The notes beneath the pieces were generated by a model. That model was not told where the DNA came from and did not search any database. It saw nothing but the letters and a program-made list of their open reading frames with translations. From Gongronella butleri (taxonomy: Eukaryota; Mucoromycota; Mucoromycetes; Mucorales; Cunninghamellaceae): a DNA stretch of 64,000 nucleotides. Location of the stretch: positions 1 through 64,000 of the forward strand of contig JAIWZP010000011.1 in NCBI GenBank assembly GCA_025201375.1. The letters run 5' to 3'. Numbering within the stretch: position 1 is the first letter of the stretch; each line of letters begins with the position of its first letter. Shown in pieces: positions 1-11,220 of the stretch. Position numbers and translations under genes: made by a program.

Positions 1-54
1 TCAACGCCACTTTAATTTAAGAACCTGACGCGCTTCTTCGCATTATTCTTTTAG

Positions 55-1217
55 GAGAGGGTGTCGAGCGTACGTGGGCGTCAATTACAAAGGTGGTGTC
101 CATCCTGCGAAGCGCGTCACATGGCGTTCGCGTTCAAACCATTGCTACCCTTTTACATCATGTTTGGGAGGTCAAAATATGGGGTTCTGGCAAAACCCTG
201 TACGAATTCTACAAACGAGCGATTGACACACAAAAGAAGGCGCTTGATACCTTGGGAAACGCGGACAGAGGCTCTTTAATGCAACAGCTAGAGTTCATCC
301 GCATTGGACGCCATGGAACCACGCGCCATCTTCCCGGGCTGTCCGAGCGCGAGCAGTACCTTCTTAGCTTGCACGAGTACAACAAGATGGAGCCAAGGAC
401 CACTCGCGCAGGATGTGACCTCAACAGGGAGCTGGAAGCTTATGAGAGTGCTCACAGCATCCGACCCCGTCCAAAGCGCACCGGCAATCGCCAAATCGAC
501 CAGGAATTCCGCGACGCTATAACGAAAAATGAGGGCCGGAGCCTAATTTCTAGCGTGTATGCGGCCGCCACAGCGGTAAAGAAGATCAACAATATTGTCT
601 TCAACCCACGGGCAAAGCATGGTCAAAAGACGATGACAGCATTGCGAAAGCGCCTCTGGGTGTTGAAAACCCGGTTTTCAGTGGCCAAGGAGCGTTACAA
701 TAAGTTTGCTGGTATGTAAAAAAAGAAAAATCAATAATAAGCACTCGCAATTAATGCCATTGGATTAGACAAGCACGGTAAGCCGAGGCTTACCAGCTCG
801 TCCAGCGCAGTTGCGGGCCCTGAGTTTCTTGACAGCGAGGTGGTGCGCAATTGCTTCGAAAACATTGCCCAAGCGGAACAAGTCGCGTTGCTCGAGCGCT
901 GCAGAGAGGAATTCATTCTTGTCGCCGTAAGTGTACCAAAAAGACAGGTGGAAGTGTCATTACGGTCAGATCACGTATGTTTTTTTAAATGCGATGGCGA
1001 CATGTAGGCTGAAATTGACACTCTTTGCGCGAACCTCGCCAACATCGAGCGCAAAAGTACAGATCTTTACGCAAAAGAAATTGCGCGCGGCACCGTGGAG
1101 GGAGGCCAGCTAGCTGCGGCGCAAATGGCCGCCATATTGTTCAAGCCCAAGGTAGCAAAGATCGAGCATTATCTCCAAAAGATTCCTCCCCTCCCCCCCT
1201 CTTCCCCCTCTTCCTGA
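55..1217 (+). CDS. KDZ-type transposase, C-terminal part (5' end outside window)
   Basis: Three exons are visible: 55-711, 769-926 and 1008-1217, with GT-AG introns of 57 and 81 bp; the frame stays open through both joins and ends at TGA 1215-1217. Positions 1-54 end in TTTTAG and look like the tail of an upstream intron, so the gene starts outside the window. The first visible exon opens with EGVERTWASITKVVSILRSA, which matches the GEG-x-ER-x-W block around the last acidic catalytic residue of Kyakuja-Dileera-Zisupton (KDZ) DDE-type transposases as I know that family. The rest is helical and basic, typical of the KDZ C-terminus, with a predicted coiled-coil-like stretch in exon 3 (AEIDTLCANLANIERK). 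These enzymes cut and insert DNA in the nucleus. The intact splicing and absence of stops suggest a recent or host-maintained copy. Terminal repeats cannot be judged from this fragment. Confidence 0.6.
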
Positions 1218-1976
1218 TGGATCTGTTGATCATGCTCTTTATTCTCTTTGCTTGTCTTTGTTTTTCTTTGCCTGTTGTCCCTCTTGTCACCTTTCTCTTT
1301 CTTTTTTTTTTTTTTTGCAAATGGTTTGCATACAAAATTGAATACGCGCGGCTCTGTGGACCAATGGGAGTGATGTGTTGCTGTGGCACCTTTGGGGGGG
1401 GCAGGCTCATTGGGGATATGGCGGTCTGGCGGAGCTGTGGGCCAATTGGAGGGAAGGTGTGGGAAGGTCAGGATGGGAAAAGTGGTGCAAAGGTTCCAAG
1501 AAGGGCTGAAACCTATTCAGGTGGGCCACTTACGACGGGTTTCAAAATCCGCCTTGTATTCTAAATGGCACCCACTTATGGTAAGATGGGGTGAAATTTC
1601 ACTCTTTTCCAATCCTCGACTGGACCCCTTGGAAAATCCACGATTTCCAAACATCGTGATTGCGCGTGACCTAGGGATCCCCGCGGCATAAGAATGGGCT
1701 CATTTGAACGAGAAGGCGTGGAATCATCGATTCAAGGCTTTGCTTGTGCCTGCAGACTATCATTTTGTCGACAAGCGACCAAAAACGAGTAAATCGCAGC
1801 GTCCTTGCATAGCGCACGACGAACACAAGCGCCAAGGGTCTGCCTAACCCATTTTTATGGTTTCTCGTAGCCAATCCGGCTCTTTTCTATCTTTTGAATG
1901 CAGGGTTTTAATACAATTTTTGGAGGATGATCTAGTGACACAGAGGAATGGGCCTTGAGGTGTCATTTAATATATT
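1218..1976. other. Intergenic, T-rich 3' flank and repeat fragment
   Basis: No gene is supported here. Positions 1180-1320 are a pyrimidine-rich 3' flank of the transposase gene with a run of T near 1302-1316. The rest holds a fragment of a dispersed element (separate entry at 1530-1745) and the 3' flank of the carbonic anhydrase gene on the opposite strand. Confidence 0.6.
1530..1745 (-). repeat. Dispersed element, degraded third copy
   Basis: On the minus strand this stretch resembles the copies at 59040-59450 (-) and 30080-30450 (+). The clearest block is CCTTGGAAAATCC with its flanks (about 1620-1640 versus about 59205-59230). Its translation keeps NEP, HAQ and DFPRG-P-VED in the same order as the 59-kb copy, but stops interrupt the frame after that. 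It is the most decayed of the three. Confidence 0.55.
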
Positions 1977-3020
1977 CTAATGGTCGATGTTGTAGATAGA
2001 ATTGAGTTGCTCGTTTCCGCTGACCTTCCAGTCAAGTCGCTTTGCGTGGCCGTCCTCGATGTCGTAGGCCCAGGCATGCACGGTCAATTTCTGCCCCTTG
2101 TTCCAGGCGCGCTGGACGGACACAGAGTGGCACACGTTCTTGGCCGAGTTGATGGCATTGAGTTCCACGAGCTTGCGCACGCGCTTGTCGTGGTCCTCCT
2201 TGATGGCGTCGAATTCAGACTCGTTAGCTATTTAAAAAAAAAACCGTGATGAGATACCATGTTGCGCGTAAAAAAAAAAAATGAGCAAAAGCGATGTTAC
2301 CTCTGTAGACGTCCTTGATCATGCGCAGCCAAGTGTCGATGAGGCCGAGGGACTTGTTAGAGAGTGCGGCCGAGATGCCGCCGCAATTGTAATGGCCGCA
2401 GACGATGATGTGTTCAACTTTGAGAGCCTCGACGGCAAATTGGATGACAGACAGGCAGTTGAGATCAGCGTGGTGCACGACATTGGCAATGTTGCGATGC
2501 ACAAAGATCTCGCCAGGGCCCAATTGCACAATCTGATTGGCAGGCACACGCGAGTCCGAGCATCCTATCCACAAAAAAGAAAAAGGGCCCGTGAGAAATG
2601 TCGCCCTTCTTATTCTCTTTTTTTTTTTTTTCTCTCGATTTTCTTACCGATCCAAAGGATCTTTGGCTCCTGGCGCAAGGCGATGTTTTTGAAAAAGTCG
2701 GGGTCCTCTGCAACGACGGCCTCGGCCCATGCCTTGTTGTTTTCGAGGAGTCCGTCGAGGTTGGCGTCGGTCGGGTCGAATTTATTGCGCTGGACCTTGG
2801 ACGTGGCGGGTGGGCAGCACGTGTCGCGTATCTTGTCGTTGCTCGGGTCGTTGTACGCGAGCGGCTGGAAGAACCGCGTGAACCGCTTGTCCTTTTTGCC
2901 TTCGCCATCGGCTAGCGGGCGCGACAACGAGAGTGCGCGTGTGGCAAGCGATACGGGTGCGCGGGGCGACGCACGTGCCATGGCCGGCAGCGCACGAGCG
3001 GTCAGAGAGCGGGCAAACAT
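1977..3020 (-). CDS. Beta-class carbonic anhydrase, probably mitochondrial
   Basis: Exons on the minus strand: 3020-2648, 2564-2301 and 2227-1977, giving 295 residues. The enzyme interconverts CO2 and bicarbonate. Beta-class zinc ligands are all present: Cys126 and Asp128 in CSDSR, then His182 and Cys185 in CGHYNCGG. The product begins [20 protein letters not shown], rich in Arg, Ser and Ala with no acidic residue over about 37 residues, which is what a mitochondrial targeting peptide looks like. An in-frame ATG exists 75 bases upstream, but the added residues are mostly Phe and Leu from a T-rich tract and look like 5' leader, so I chose the ATG at 3020. Length and motif spacing match fungal beta enzymes. 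The organelle is an inference from the N-terminus. The convergent neighbour is the KDZ gene. Confidence 0.93.
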
Positions 3021-3564
3021 AGCACAAAAGACAAAGAAAAAGAAAAAAAAAGACAAAAAGACAAACAGCCACGAGAGCGAAAAGAAAGTCGCCATCCAAT
3101 TTCTGGGGGATCAAGCACCGCTTTATTCAATGCCCGTCGGAAATGAAAAGGTGTGTGTTGGGGTGAGTCATTGCACAGCGCCGATTTTTTTTTTTTTTTT
3201 TTTTTTTTTGTTTCACGCCGACTTGACAGCCAAATCCGAATATTTTTGTGACAGGCACCGAGAAAATCTTGGCAAGTATACACAAAAAAAAAAACTTTTG
3301 AAAGACAAATCAATAAATTCTCTGTACTGTACAGTTGAAAATTTTAATGGGATGAGCATTGAATTGCTCCGGTCTGACTGTACAAACATTGGCCAGCAGG
3401 GGCTGATAAAGCGAGAGAGGAGTACAAACTATTCACAGGGGTGGGGAAGCATCCAGGGGGTCCATTGGACGCGTCAGGTAAAAGAAAAGAAGAGCAAACT
3501 AAAAAAAATGGAAGAAAATGGAAAAACTAGATATGACAAGGTGCTTGAAAGGAGCGAGAAGCGC
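3021..3564. promoter_or_regulatory. Carbonic anhydrase 5' flank and SPRTN 3' flank
   Basis: Non-coding, 544 bp. It holds an A-rich tract just upstream of the carbonic anhydrase ATG (poly-pyrimidine on the sense strand), a run of 24 T at about 3185-3208 and, near 3325, the motif TGTACTGTACAGT, one of the TACTGTA-type sites that are common in this window. No TATA box is obvious. Confidence 0.4.
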
Positions 3565-5084
3565 TCATTTCTTGACGCGCTTTTGGCTGGGCACTGTTTC
3601 GAAATATTCATCGAGGCGGCGACCCGCCTTGCCAAACTTGTCGTCGGCCTCAGATGACTTTTTGGCCATTTCGCCGCCTTTGGTACCGCTTTTGCGCTTT
3701 GGCTTTTCCTCAGGACTTGACACCTTGATGAACTTGCCGCCGCATGTCGCTTGATGACTTGCAAACCAAGAGTCGGCCTTTTGAGGAGGACTGTCGCCCA
3801 AAAAAAAAAAAAAAAATTACTGACGCGTAAGAGAGTGTGCTGCGCCACCGACACGCGTCATTACCGGTTCATTGAGCGCTTGCACCAGCCATAGAACGGA
3901 GCACGCTCTCGGCATGGACCCTGTGGTAAATCAGCCATTAGACGCGCTTTGCGTTTTTTTCTCTTGCGTTTTTCTTACGTCACATCGCCACACATGCGTC
4001 TGATAGTGTCGGACCTCGTCGTTGAAGCTAGAAAAGGACAATGCATGAGTTTCGAGCATCCATGGAGGGTGGAAAAGGGCACATACGTGTGATAAACGGT
4101 GATATTGGTGCCTGCACGGTCATTGATGCGCTTTGCATCGGCGAGGAACTTGGGACCATGGCCGTCTACGACAAGAAATGGTAAGCGTATCGGCCCAGGG
4201 AGCACAAACGCGCGACTTACCTCTGTCCAGCGTGCCCAATGTGCGGAAGTGGAGTGCGTGGATCATTTCGTGCAATAGGGTATCGATCATGTCGGACCGC
4301 GGGCGGAATTTAAGCAGTGGTTCTGACATGGTGATATCGACGTCGTTGCCACGGAGGCGGCAGATGCCCGCGCTACCAAAAAAAAATAAAAAATAAAAAA
4401 ACAAAAAAATGAGCAACTTTCATGAAAAAAAAAAGTGATAAAAAGGACGTACCAGCGGGTCATGCGTGTGGACCAGCTGACCGTGACGGCGCCGAGCTTG
4501 CCGTCAAAGAACATGTCATTGAAAGCGACAAAGAGGGTGTGGAGGTCTGGATTTGGGTCGTCGAGATCGAGATTGCTGCCCAAGATGTTGGTGACCAAAG
4601 GTGGACTGGCGACAGATGGCACGAGCAGGCGCTCTCGCTGCTCTTGCGCTTGCAACTCACGTGCCAATGCCAAATCGGCCATTAGCTGCCTCTCCTCGTC
4701 CTCATCCATCGTTCGATCACTCTCGTTGTCCGAATCAGAGAGTACAATCATGTTTGGCACCCGCTCCTTGCCCTTTGCGCTGCCGATGAGAGGAATGCCG
4801 GGTGTAAAAGATACGGTGGGGCGCGGCGTCACGATGCCGCTGCTGCTGTTGCTGCTTGAATTGCTGCTGCTCGCATTGCTGCTGCTGCCAGAAGATGAAA
4901 AAGGCGAATTCGACGACGACGAGCCGCTCGTTAGACCTGGAGTGTCGTGCAACTCGCTCTGCAGCTGCAAAGCCAGAGCCTCGTCGCTCTGGCACCGCTG
5001 CTGGAAAAGGTCAAAGGCATCTTTTTCTTGCTGTGCAAGCCATTGCGCAAGCGCTTCGTCTGAAAGGCCTTGGGGGAGCGCCAT
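3565..5084 (-). CDS. SPRTN (Spartan)-type DNA-dependent metalloprotease
   Basis: Six exons on the minus strand (5084-4453, 4372-4221, 4165-4087, 4027-3979, 3920-3865, 3790-3565), 397 residues. The SprT domain has the zinc site HEMIH at residues 245-249 and the third ligand His264 in DGHGPKF. Blocks around it (SEPLLKFRPR, TNITVYHT, HVWRCDGPC, TCGGKFI) are those of SPRTN, which cuts DNA-protein crosslinks at replication forks, rather than of yeast Wss1. The N-terminus carries DEALALQLQSE, like the MIU-type ubiquitin-binding helix of animal SPRTN. A Ser/Asn-rich linker and a second acidic helical segment follow. The tail ends near GRRLDEYFET, a PIP-box-like element without the usual Gln. I see no C-terminal UBZ zinc finger. 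It is divergent to RFA1 across 262 bp. Confidence 0.92.
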
Positions 5085-5346
5085 GACCCGTGTCTAACAG
5101 GGAAAGGAAAGTGGAATCCAAGCAAGAAGAAGAAGAAGAAGAAGAAAAAAAAGGTGTAAAGAAAAAAAGGCAAAGCAATTGGTGCCATTTTTGATGGAGG
5201 GAAAAAAGAGTGCCAAAAAAGGCAATCATCCCGCTAGAATTGGCGATTTTGCTTTGCCACGCGTCTTTGAAAAGAGAGGACAAACGCGCCGCGGCGTTTC
5301 CGTGTTTTTCTTTCTCGTTTTCTTTTCTCATCCCCCCCTTCTCACT
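5085..5346. promoter_or_regulatory. Shared SPRTN / RFA1 promoter with ACGCGT box
   Basis: The start codons of two replication-repair genes are 262 bp apart and face away from each other. The interval holds ACGCGT at 5259-5264, the core of the MluI cell-cycle box bound by MBF/SBF in fungi, followed by an ACGCGC at about 5285 and preceded by TTGGCGATTTTG, which is E2F-like. Yeast RFA1 is known to be MCB-regulated. Common control of both genes is inferred. An AAG-repeat tract lies at 5123-5150. Confidence 0.55.
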
Positions 5347-6367
5347 ATGGAAACTCCCTTGACCAGAGGTGCTGTTAAGACCATTTATGAAGCCACCGGC
5401 CAAGACGCCCCTGTCGACAGCCCTGTCTTCCAGGTCATCAACATTCGCGAAATCAGCTCTGCCACTGGCAAACGCAATCGGTAAACAAGCAGAAAAAAAA
5501 GAAAGAAAACGAAAGAAAAACAAGAAAAAAACAGCCAACACACTTGTCTGACCCGGTTCTTTTGCTTTTTATCACTAGTCTCATTATCTCGGACAGCGAG
5601 TATTACATGCAAGGTAGGCGGAAGTGGAGTGTTTTTTTTGTCTTTTGGTGTTGTGTTGACGCGTTTTTTCGTTTTTTTTTCTTTTAGCCATTTTGTCTTC
5701 GGCCCACAGCGACATGGTGGCGGAAGCCGATGGCATGATGCAGAGGCACACGGTGATTCGCGTGACTGACTACAAAGTTAGCATGATCCAAGACCGCCGG
5801 TAAGAACATTGGGAGCCGAGAAAAAGAAGAAGAAAAGAATCCATGGGGCTCAATTGTTTTTTTTTTCTTTTCAGCATTGTGATGGTTCAGGACGTGCAGA
5901 TTCTTTACCAGGCGCGCGACCGCATTGGTGAGGCACGCAGCATTGAAAAGGAGAAGAATGGCACGCTTGGTCAAAAGGCTGGCGGCATGGTTGGCTCGCC
6001 ATCGGTGTCGTCGTCATCTGTTGCGCCTGCTGCTGCTGCTCCTGCTGCCCAGCAGCCATCCTTCTCGTCCAGCAACAACCAGCCGCTCTTCATGAAGGGC
6101 AATTCGAGCTCAAACATGTCCGGCGGTCCCGTCAACATGCATTCCGAGGCGTCTGTCTTGCCCATCAATGGCCTCAATCCTTACCAAAACAAGTAAATCT
6201 CAATTTGCTTCTTGATTTCGCCATTCTCAACTATCTTTTTTTTTTTTAGGTGGACCATCAAGGCTCGCGTCACTCAAAAGTCGGACATCAAGCATTGGTC
6301 CAACCAGCGCTCCGAGGGCAAGCTCTTTAGCGTGAATCTCTTGGACAAGTCGGTAAGTCTTGGATGC

Positions 6368-6446
<79 letters not shown>

Positions 6447-8098
6447 TGTGTTTGTGTTTTTCTTGTGTTCTGGCCCGTTGACGCGCTGGAATTCTCGAAA
6501 TTAGGGCGAAATCAAGGCCACGGCTTTCAAGGACCAAGTGGACCGCCTTTACCCGCTCTTGGAGGAGGGCAAGGTGTACTATATCAGCCGCGCTCGCGTC
6601 ACCATGGCCAAAAAGCAATTCTCCACCCTCGACAATGAGTATGAGTTGACTTTTGAGACCAACACCGAGGTCGAACAGGTAAAAAAAAAAAAAAAAAAAG
6701 ACGAAAACGAGCGAAATTGCTCATCTCCATGCGCCATAGTGCAACAATGAGGACGCCGTGCCCAACATGAAGTACAACTTTGTCAAGATTGCCGACATGG
6801 ACAAGCACGAAAAGAATCAAGTCGTCGGTAAGTGGGCTGGATGGCGCAGCGCAACGCGGCGCAGCATGTGCTGACGCGTCTTTTTTTCTTTTTTTAGATA
6901 TCATTGGTGTTGTGCGCGATGTTTCCACCGTGCAAGAGCTTGTGGCCAAGTCGTCGGGCCGACCTGTAAGCCAATTGGCGGCGCACAATTGGGCAAATTG
7001 AAGCTGACAAGCGCGTTTTGTGTTCTCGTTTTTTATAGATGAAGAAACGTGAAATGACCGTTGTCGACCAGACGGAAAAGGAGATCCGCATGACCATCTG
7101 GGAGGCGCAGGCCGAGACGTTTGACGGCACTGGTGAGCCCGTTGTTGCCTTCAAGGGCGTCCGTGTCAACGATTACAACGGCCGCAGCTTGTCTCTCAGC
7201 GCCGCTGGCCGCCTCACTATGAACCCCGAGATCCCCGAGGCCAAGGAGCTGAAGAAATGGTAAAAAAAAAAAAAAAAAAAAAACAGGGAGGGAAGGGAAA
7301 AAGAGGCCCAATTTGCTGATATTTTTTCCTTTTTTTTTTTTCCTTTTTCCAGGTACGACACGCACGGTCGCGACGCCACGTACTCGTCGTTTGGCGGCCA
7401 GGGTCGCGATGGCCAGGGCATGACGCAAACGACGCAACAGCGCATCACACTGCAAGAATCCAAGGACAAGCACCTTGGCGAGAACTCGGAACGCGTAAAA
7501 CAAGAAAACACCGTGAAAAATGCGTCCAATGGCTCATTTTTTTTTCATTTCATTTCCAGCACGACTATTTCACGACGCGCGCGACGGTGGCGTTGATCAA
7601 GCACGACGTGAGTGTGGCGTATCCCGGGTGCCCCGAGTGCCGCAAGAAGATGGTGCAGGAATCCGTGGGCTGGCGCTGCGAAAAGTGCGACAAGTCGTAC
7701 GATCAGCCCGAATACCGCTACATGCTGCAATGCCGTCTCGAGGATGCCACATCCCACGTCTATGCCAATGCCTTTGACGAAGTCTCGCTCACCTTGCTTG
7801 GTGTTACCGCCAACGAGGCCATTGCGCTCCGCGAAAACGACGAGGCCGCCTTCAATCACTTGTTCAGCAATGCCGCCCACCGCATGTACAACATGAAGAT
7901 CCGTGCAAAGCAAGAAGTCTACAATGTAATGAAAAAAAATCATGAAAAAAAGAAAATGACGCGCCTCATTCCCATTTTTTTTCCTTTTATTACCAGGACC
8001 AAGCTCGCGTGCGCTACAATCTCTTTGAGGTTAGCCCCGTCGACTTTGTCAAGGACGGCCGCGACCTCGTTGCAGCCATTGAAAAGCTCAACATTTAA
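5347..8098 (+). CDS. RFA1: Replication protein A 70-kDa subunit
   Basis: Twelve exons (5347-5480, 5579-5613, 5688-5799, 5875-6192, 6250-6352, 6505-6678, 6740-6827, 6898-6965, 7039-7259, 7353-7494, 7560-7925, 7997-8098) encode 620 residues, the normal size for RPA70. This is the large subunit of the heterotrimer that coats single-stranded DNA in replication, repair and recombination. The order is: N-terminal OB fold (about 1-115), a Ser/Ala/Gln linker, DBD-A starting at W200 ([16 protein letters not shown]), DBD-B, and DBD-C with its zinc ribbon Cys489, Cys492, Cys505 and Cys508 (CPEC, CEKC). All expected blocks are present and every exon join keeps frame. Intron 5 is expanded by a GT microsatellite. 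It is transcribed away from SPRTN. Confidence 0.97.
6370..6443 (+). repeat. (GT)n microsatellite inside RFA1 intron 5
   Basis: About 37 uninterrupted TG units run through 6370-6443, followed by a short impure tail to about 6460. The host intron is 6353-6504. Open frames that read as alternating Val-Cys or Thr-His come from this tract and are not genes. Confidence 0.97.
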
Positions 8099-8746
8099 AT
8101 CTTTTTTTCCCTTATTCCTCGCATCTTCCTATTTTCTCCTTCTGTTCTCACCCAATTCCACTCCGTCCCCTTTTCCTCAACTGTGCAATAGCTTTTTCCC
8201 CTCCAAAAAATGAATTTTCCCTTGTCGTATCCCATTGAAATAAATATAAAAAAAAAAAAACGGGCCATCCCCTGTGCGGGCGCCATTTTACTTGAAACGC
8301 GCAAGCTGATTGCCACTGTCACGATCCACGTAAAAAATAAGAAATCTTTGTGGCTCCGCCCTCATCTTTTCATCAAATCGTCCTTTTATGATCGGCTTCG
8401 CACCTCCTTTTTTTTTCCTCTGAAAATACTGCGAGTTGTGTCACCGGTTCCCTTTTTATTTATTCTTTTCTTTCTTCTTTTCTCTCCTTCTTTGCTCAAC
8501 GCTCTCTTTTGCGTCGTCGAACAACCAGATACCTCCAGACGTTGCGCTATTTTATGTGTGTTTAAAACACGCGCTCCACGGTCTTTTTTTTCGTATCATT
8601 TATACCTTTGTCCCTTTTTTTATTCTTTTGCCCTCGTTTACCCCTGTCTCTTTCTCTGTTTGCTGATCGTTTTTGTCCACTTGCATACCCGTTTTTGGCT
8701 ACCTATCCCCTCCCCCCCCCCTTTTTTTTTACACTAGAGCTTATTT
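8099..8746. promoter_or_regulatory. RFA1 3' flank and IVY1-like gene promoter
   Basis: Non-coding and strongly pyrimidine-rich. A polyadenylation-type GAAATAAATATAAAA lies at about 8236-8250. The stretch from 8400 to 8740 is nearly all C and T with few purines, as is common upstream of fungal start codons. No clear TATA box is seen. Confidence 0.45.
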
Positions 8747-10521
8747 ATGACGCTTTCAACGCCGCCAACGAGTCCGCCAACACAGTCAACGTCGTCGGCG
8801 AGCCTAAAACATGAATTGGACGCTCTGACGCTGCCGCGGAACAGTGCGGCGGGCTGGTATCAAGAGAGCAATGAGTCGCTGCCTAGCGTGCATGCTTTTG
8901 CAGCCGCCACCGCCACCCTGGACCTTGTCCAAGGGCCGCGCAAGGCCATGAGCGTCATGTCGTATGCGAGCTATCAGTACGATAGTACGCTCGACAATGA
9001 ATCCGTGCAATCGGCGCCTGCGCTTGATGATCAGCCCGTGCCATTGTCCAAGCACGACCTAGCCGCGTCCATCCAGAATCACGAGGCACTCCTGGCCGCC
9101 GCAAAGCAATACCGCGAGCATCTCGCCGGCCTATCCAAAGCCGCCGCCAACTTTGGTCTGGCGCTCGAGACAATGGCAAAGCAAAAGACCGCCATGGACA
9201 CCGGTAAGATTCAAAAAAAAATAAACCGATAAAAGTGATAAAAGAGAAGGAAATAAGAAGAACCAAACGCCATATTTGGGTCAACACACAGACACCCAGC
9301 GGCCAGCCCTTGCCGTCTTTACTCTCCCTCCATTATATTGCAGATCGTCCATCTTGTCAGCAAACCCCCTGCATTTTTTTTTCATTTCTTAATTTATTGT
9401 CTTATTTTTAGGTCAGGAGCTACAAGCCGTTGCCGGCCTCCAATTCCTCATCTCCAACCACCACCACCTGCTAGTAATGGGAGCCAAACGAGGCGGAGGA
9501 ATGTGATTTGTTTGCTGACGCCCTATTTCCCGCCCCTTTTTTCGATTTTGTTTTTATTATGCAGGCCGACACGTGCCACAAAGTCATTGAGGTACCACTC
9601 CAAGAACAGCTGGAAGATCACCGGAAAATCGTAAAGGTAAAAACCGCGTAGCACACGAAAAAAGGAAGAAAAAGACAGCAATAGAGCGAAATTGACCACT
9701 TTTCGCCCTTGTTTTCTCTCATTTTCTCTCATTTTTTTATTGGGTTCCAATAGACGAGTCAGGCGAATTATGAAGAGGCGCTGCAATCGATCAGTAGCAA
9801 GATCCGGCGCACGGAGGCGGCGAATTTGCAACAAGCAAAAAAGGGTCAGCGCGATTTGCGGCAATACCGGCGCACGCTACAGGATCTGACGCGCCAAGTG
9901 GACGAATTGGACCAAGTGAAGAGTGGATATCACCGGCATATGGAGCACGTTGAGCAGCAGCACCACCAGGCTTTGCTTTTCCAGGCGGGCTGGCTCGTGC
10001 GTGCGCAGGTGGACGTGTTTGAACTCTTGGCTGGCAAGGGTCTGGGCGACAAGACGCTCGAGGCCATGATGCAGCATCATCCTGACCCCTTTTCAGCTTA
10101 TGCCACCGTCCACGATCGCGACTCATCCGATCTTTTCACCGTTTTGCCCACAAATGCTCTCATTGATCCCATCCCATCGCCACAGATGCACCTGCCAACA
10201 TCCCCAATCGCCACAAGCCCACTCTCGTGCCCCCAATCGCCCATTCATGCGCACCAAACGCGCCAATCGCACCACTCGCAACATCATCCACCCTCATCCA
10301 CCCTAAGTCAATCGCAATCGCCTCCATCCTTTCGCTACCCCCCGCCAGATCCCATCAACATGCCCCTGCCGCCACTGCCACACAGGCAAAACACATCTCT
10401 CGCCGCGTCGCCCACGTCGCCGCCCGCACCGCAGCCTTGGTCGCTCGCAGACGTCGCCAAAAACGACTTTCATCCTGTGCATCCGCCACCCAGCGCCACC
10501 GCATTAACCAATGGCACATAA
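8747..10521 (+). CDS. Ivy1-like BAR-domain protein
   Basis: Four exons (8747-9203, 9412-9473, 9565-9636, 9754-10521), 452 residues. A helical core from about residue 105 to 310 has the pattern of fungal Ivy1 proteins: AVAGLQFLISNHHHLLADT, then RKIVKTSQANYEEAL, RDLRQYRRTLQDL, QVDELDQVKSGYH, and the closing segment ending MMQHHPDPF. Yeast Ivy1 is an I-BAR-type phospholipid binder that joins Ypt7 and the Vps33-containing HOPS complex on vacuole and endosome membranes, and is linked to TORC1 and EGO control. The tail after about 320 is Pro/Ser/His-rich and low in complexity. An N-terminal Ser/Thr/Pro-rich lead of about 90 residues precedes the core. The role is inferred from the family. The downstream gene, an Atg22-like transporter, is also vacuolar. 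Confidence 0.82.
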
Positions 10522-11220
10522 AGATGCGCGTGCGCGTCATTGTGCTTGGGTAAAAACGCGCGTCAAGTCGATGGAAACGCGATTAATTCATACGATTTGC
10601 GTTTTTTCTTGGTTTTTTTTTTTTTTGGTGTTATGTAGACCCCTTGTTCGTTTTTAATGCTTTCTCCATTGCTCTCGTTCTTTTTGCCCGCGCCATTGCC
10701 AGTTGGCGTCATCTGTCGTTCTCATCATTCACCCATTCCCCCATCTTTCGTATTTTTTATGACTTTTCAACTCGCATTCCTTATCCTTATTCGCTAACTC
10801 CCGCCCCTTGCACTCGTTTTATAAATATATCGCAAAAAGACAATAAAATCACATTCAATCATACGTGTCAAGCGGATTTGGTGCTCGTGGGGGCGCAAAC
10901 TTGCAAAAGTGGCATAAATTCATGCCAGATGCTCTGCCGTCGCCCAGGTCTCGGTTTTTTTTCAATGTGGCGTGACGTGTGCTTCTCCTGCTTCTTTCGT
11001 CCAATTAGGTAAGCATGGCATATAAGTTGGTGCTTTGTTCTTGTGCTTTCCTCTCCCAATTCATGCCTCATGCTGCAAAAAAATGCAGCAATGACGATAC
11101 CACGCGCGTTTTTACAATGCTATGCGTGCCCAATGGCACCAAACACTGTCATCTACGGTGCTATTGCAGGCATGAATCACAAAAAAAAGTAAACACGCCA
11201 TTGTCGTCAGTTGATCCCCC

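Noticed and set aside
2281..3657. 458-codon plus-strand open frame
   Set aside because: It is antisense to the spliced carbonic anhydrase gene and crosses its introns, with poly-Lys and poly-Phe from homopolymers.
6212..6638. Open frames reading Val-Cys or Thr-His repeats
   Set aside because: Direct products of the GT microsatellite in RFA1 intron 5.
10644..11012. 122-codon plus-strand open frame after the IVY1-like gene
   Set aside because: T-rich 3' flank, no recognisable domain and no splice partners.
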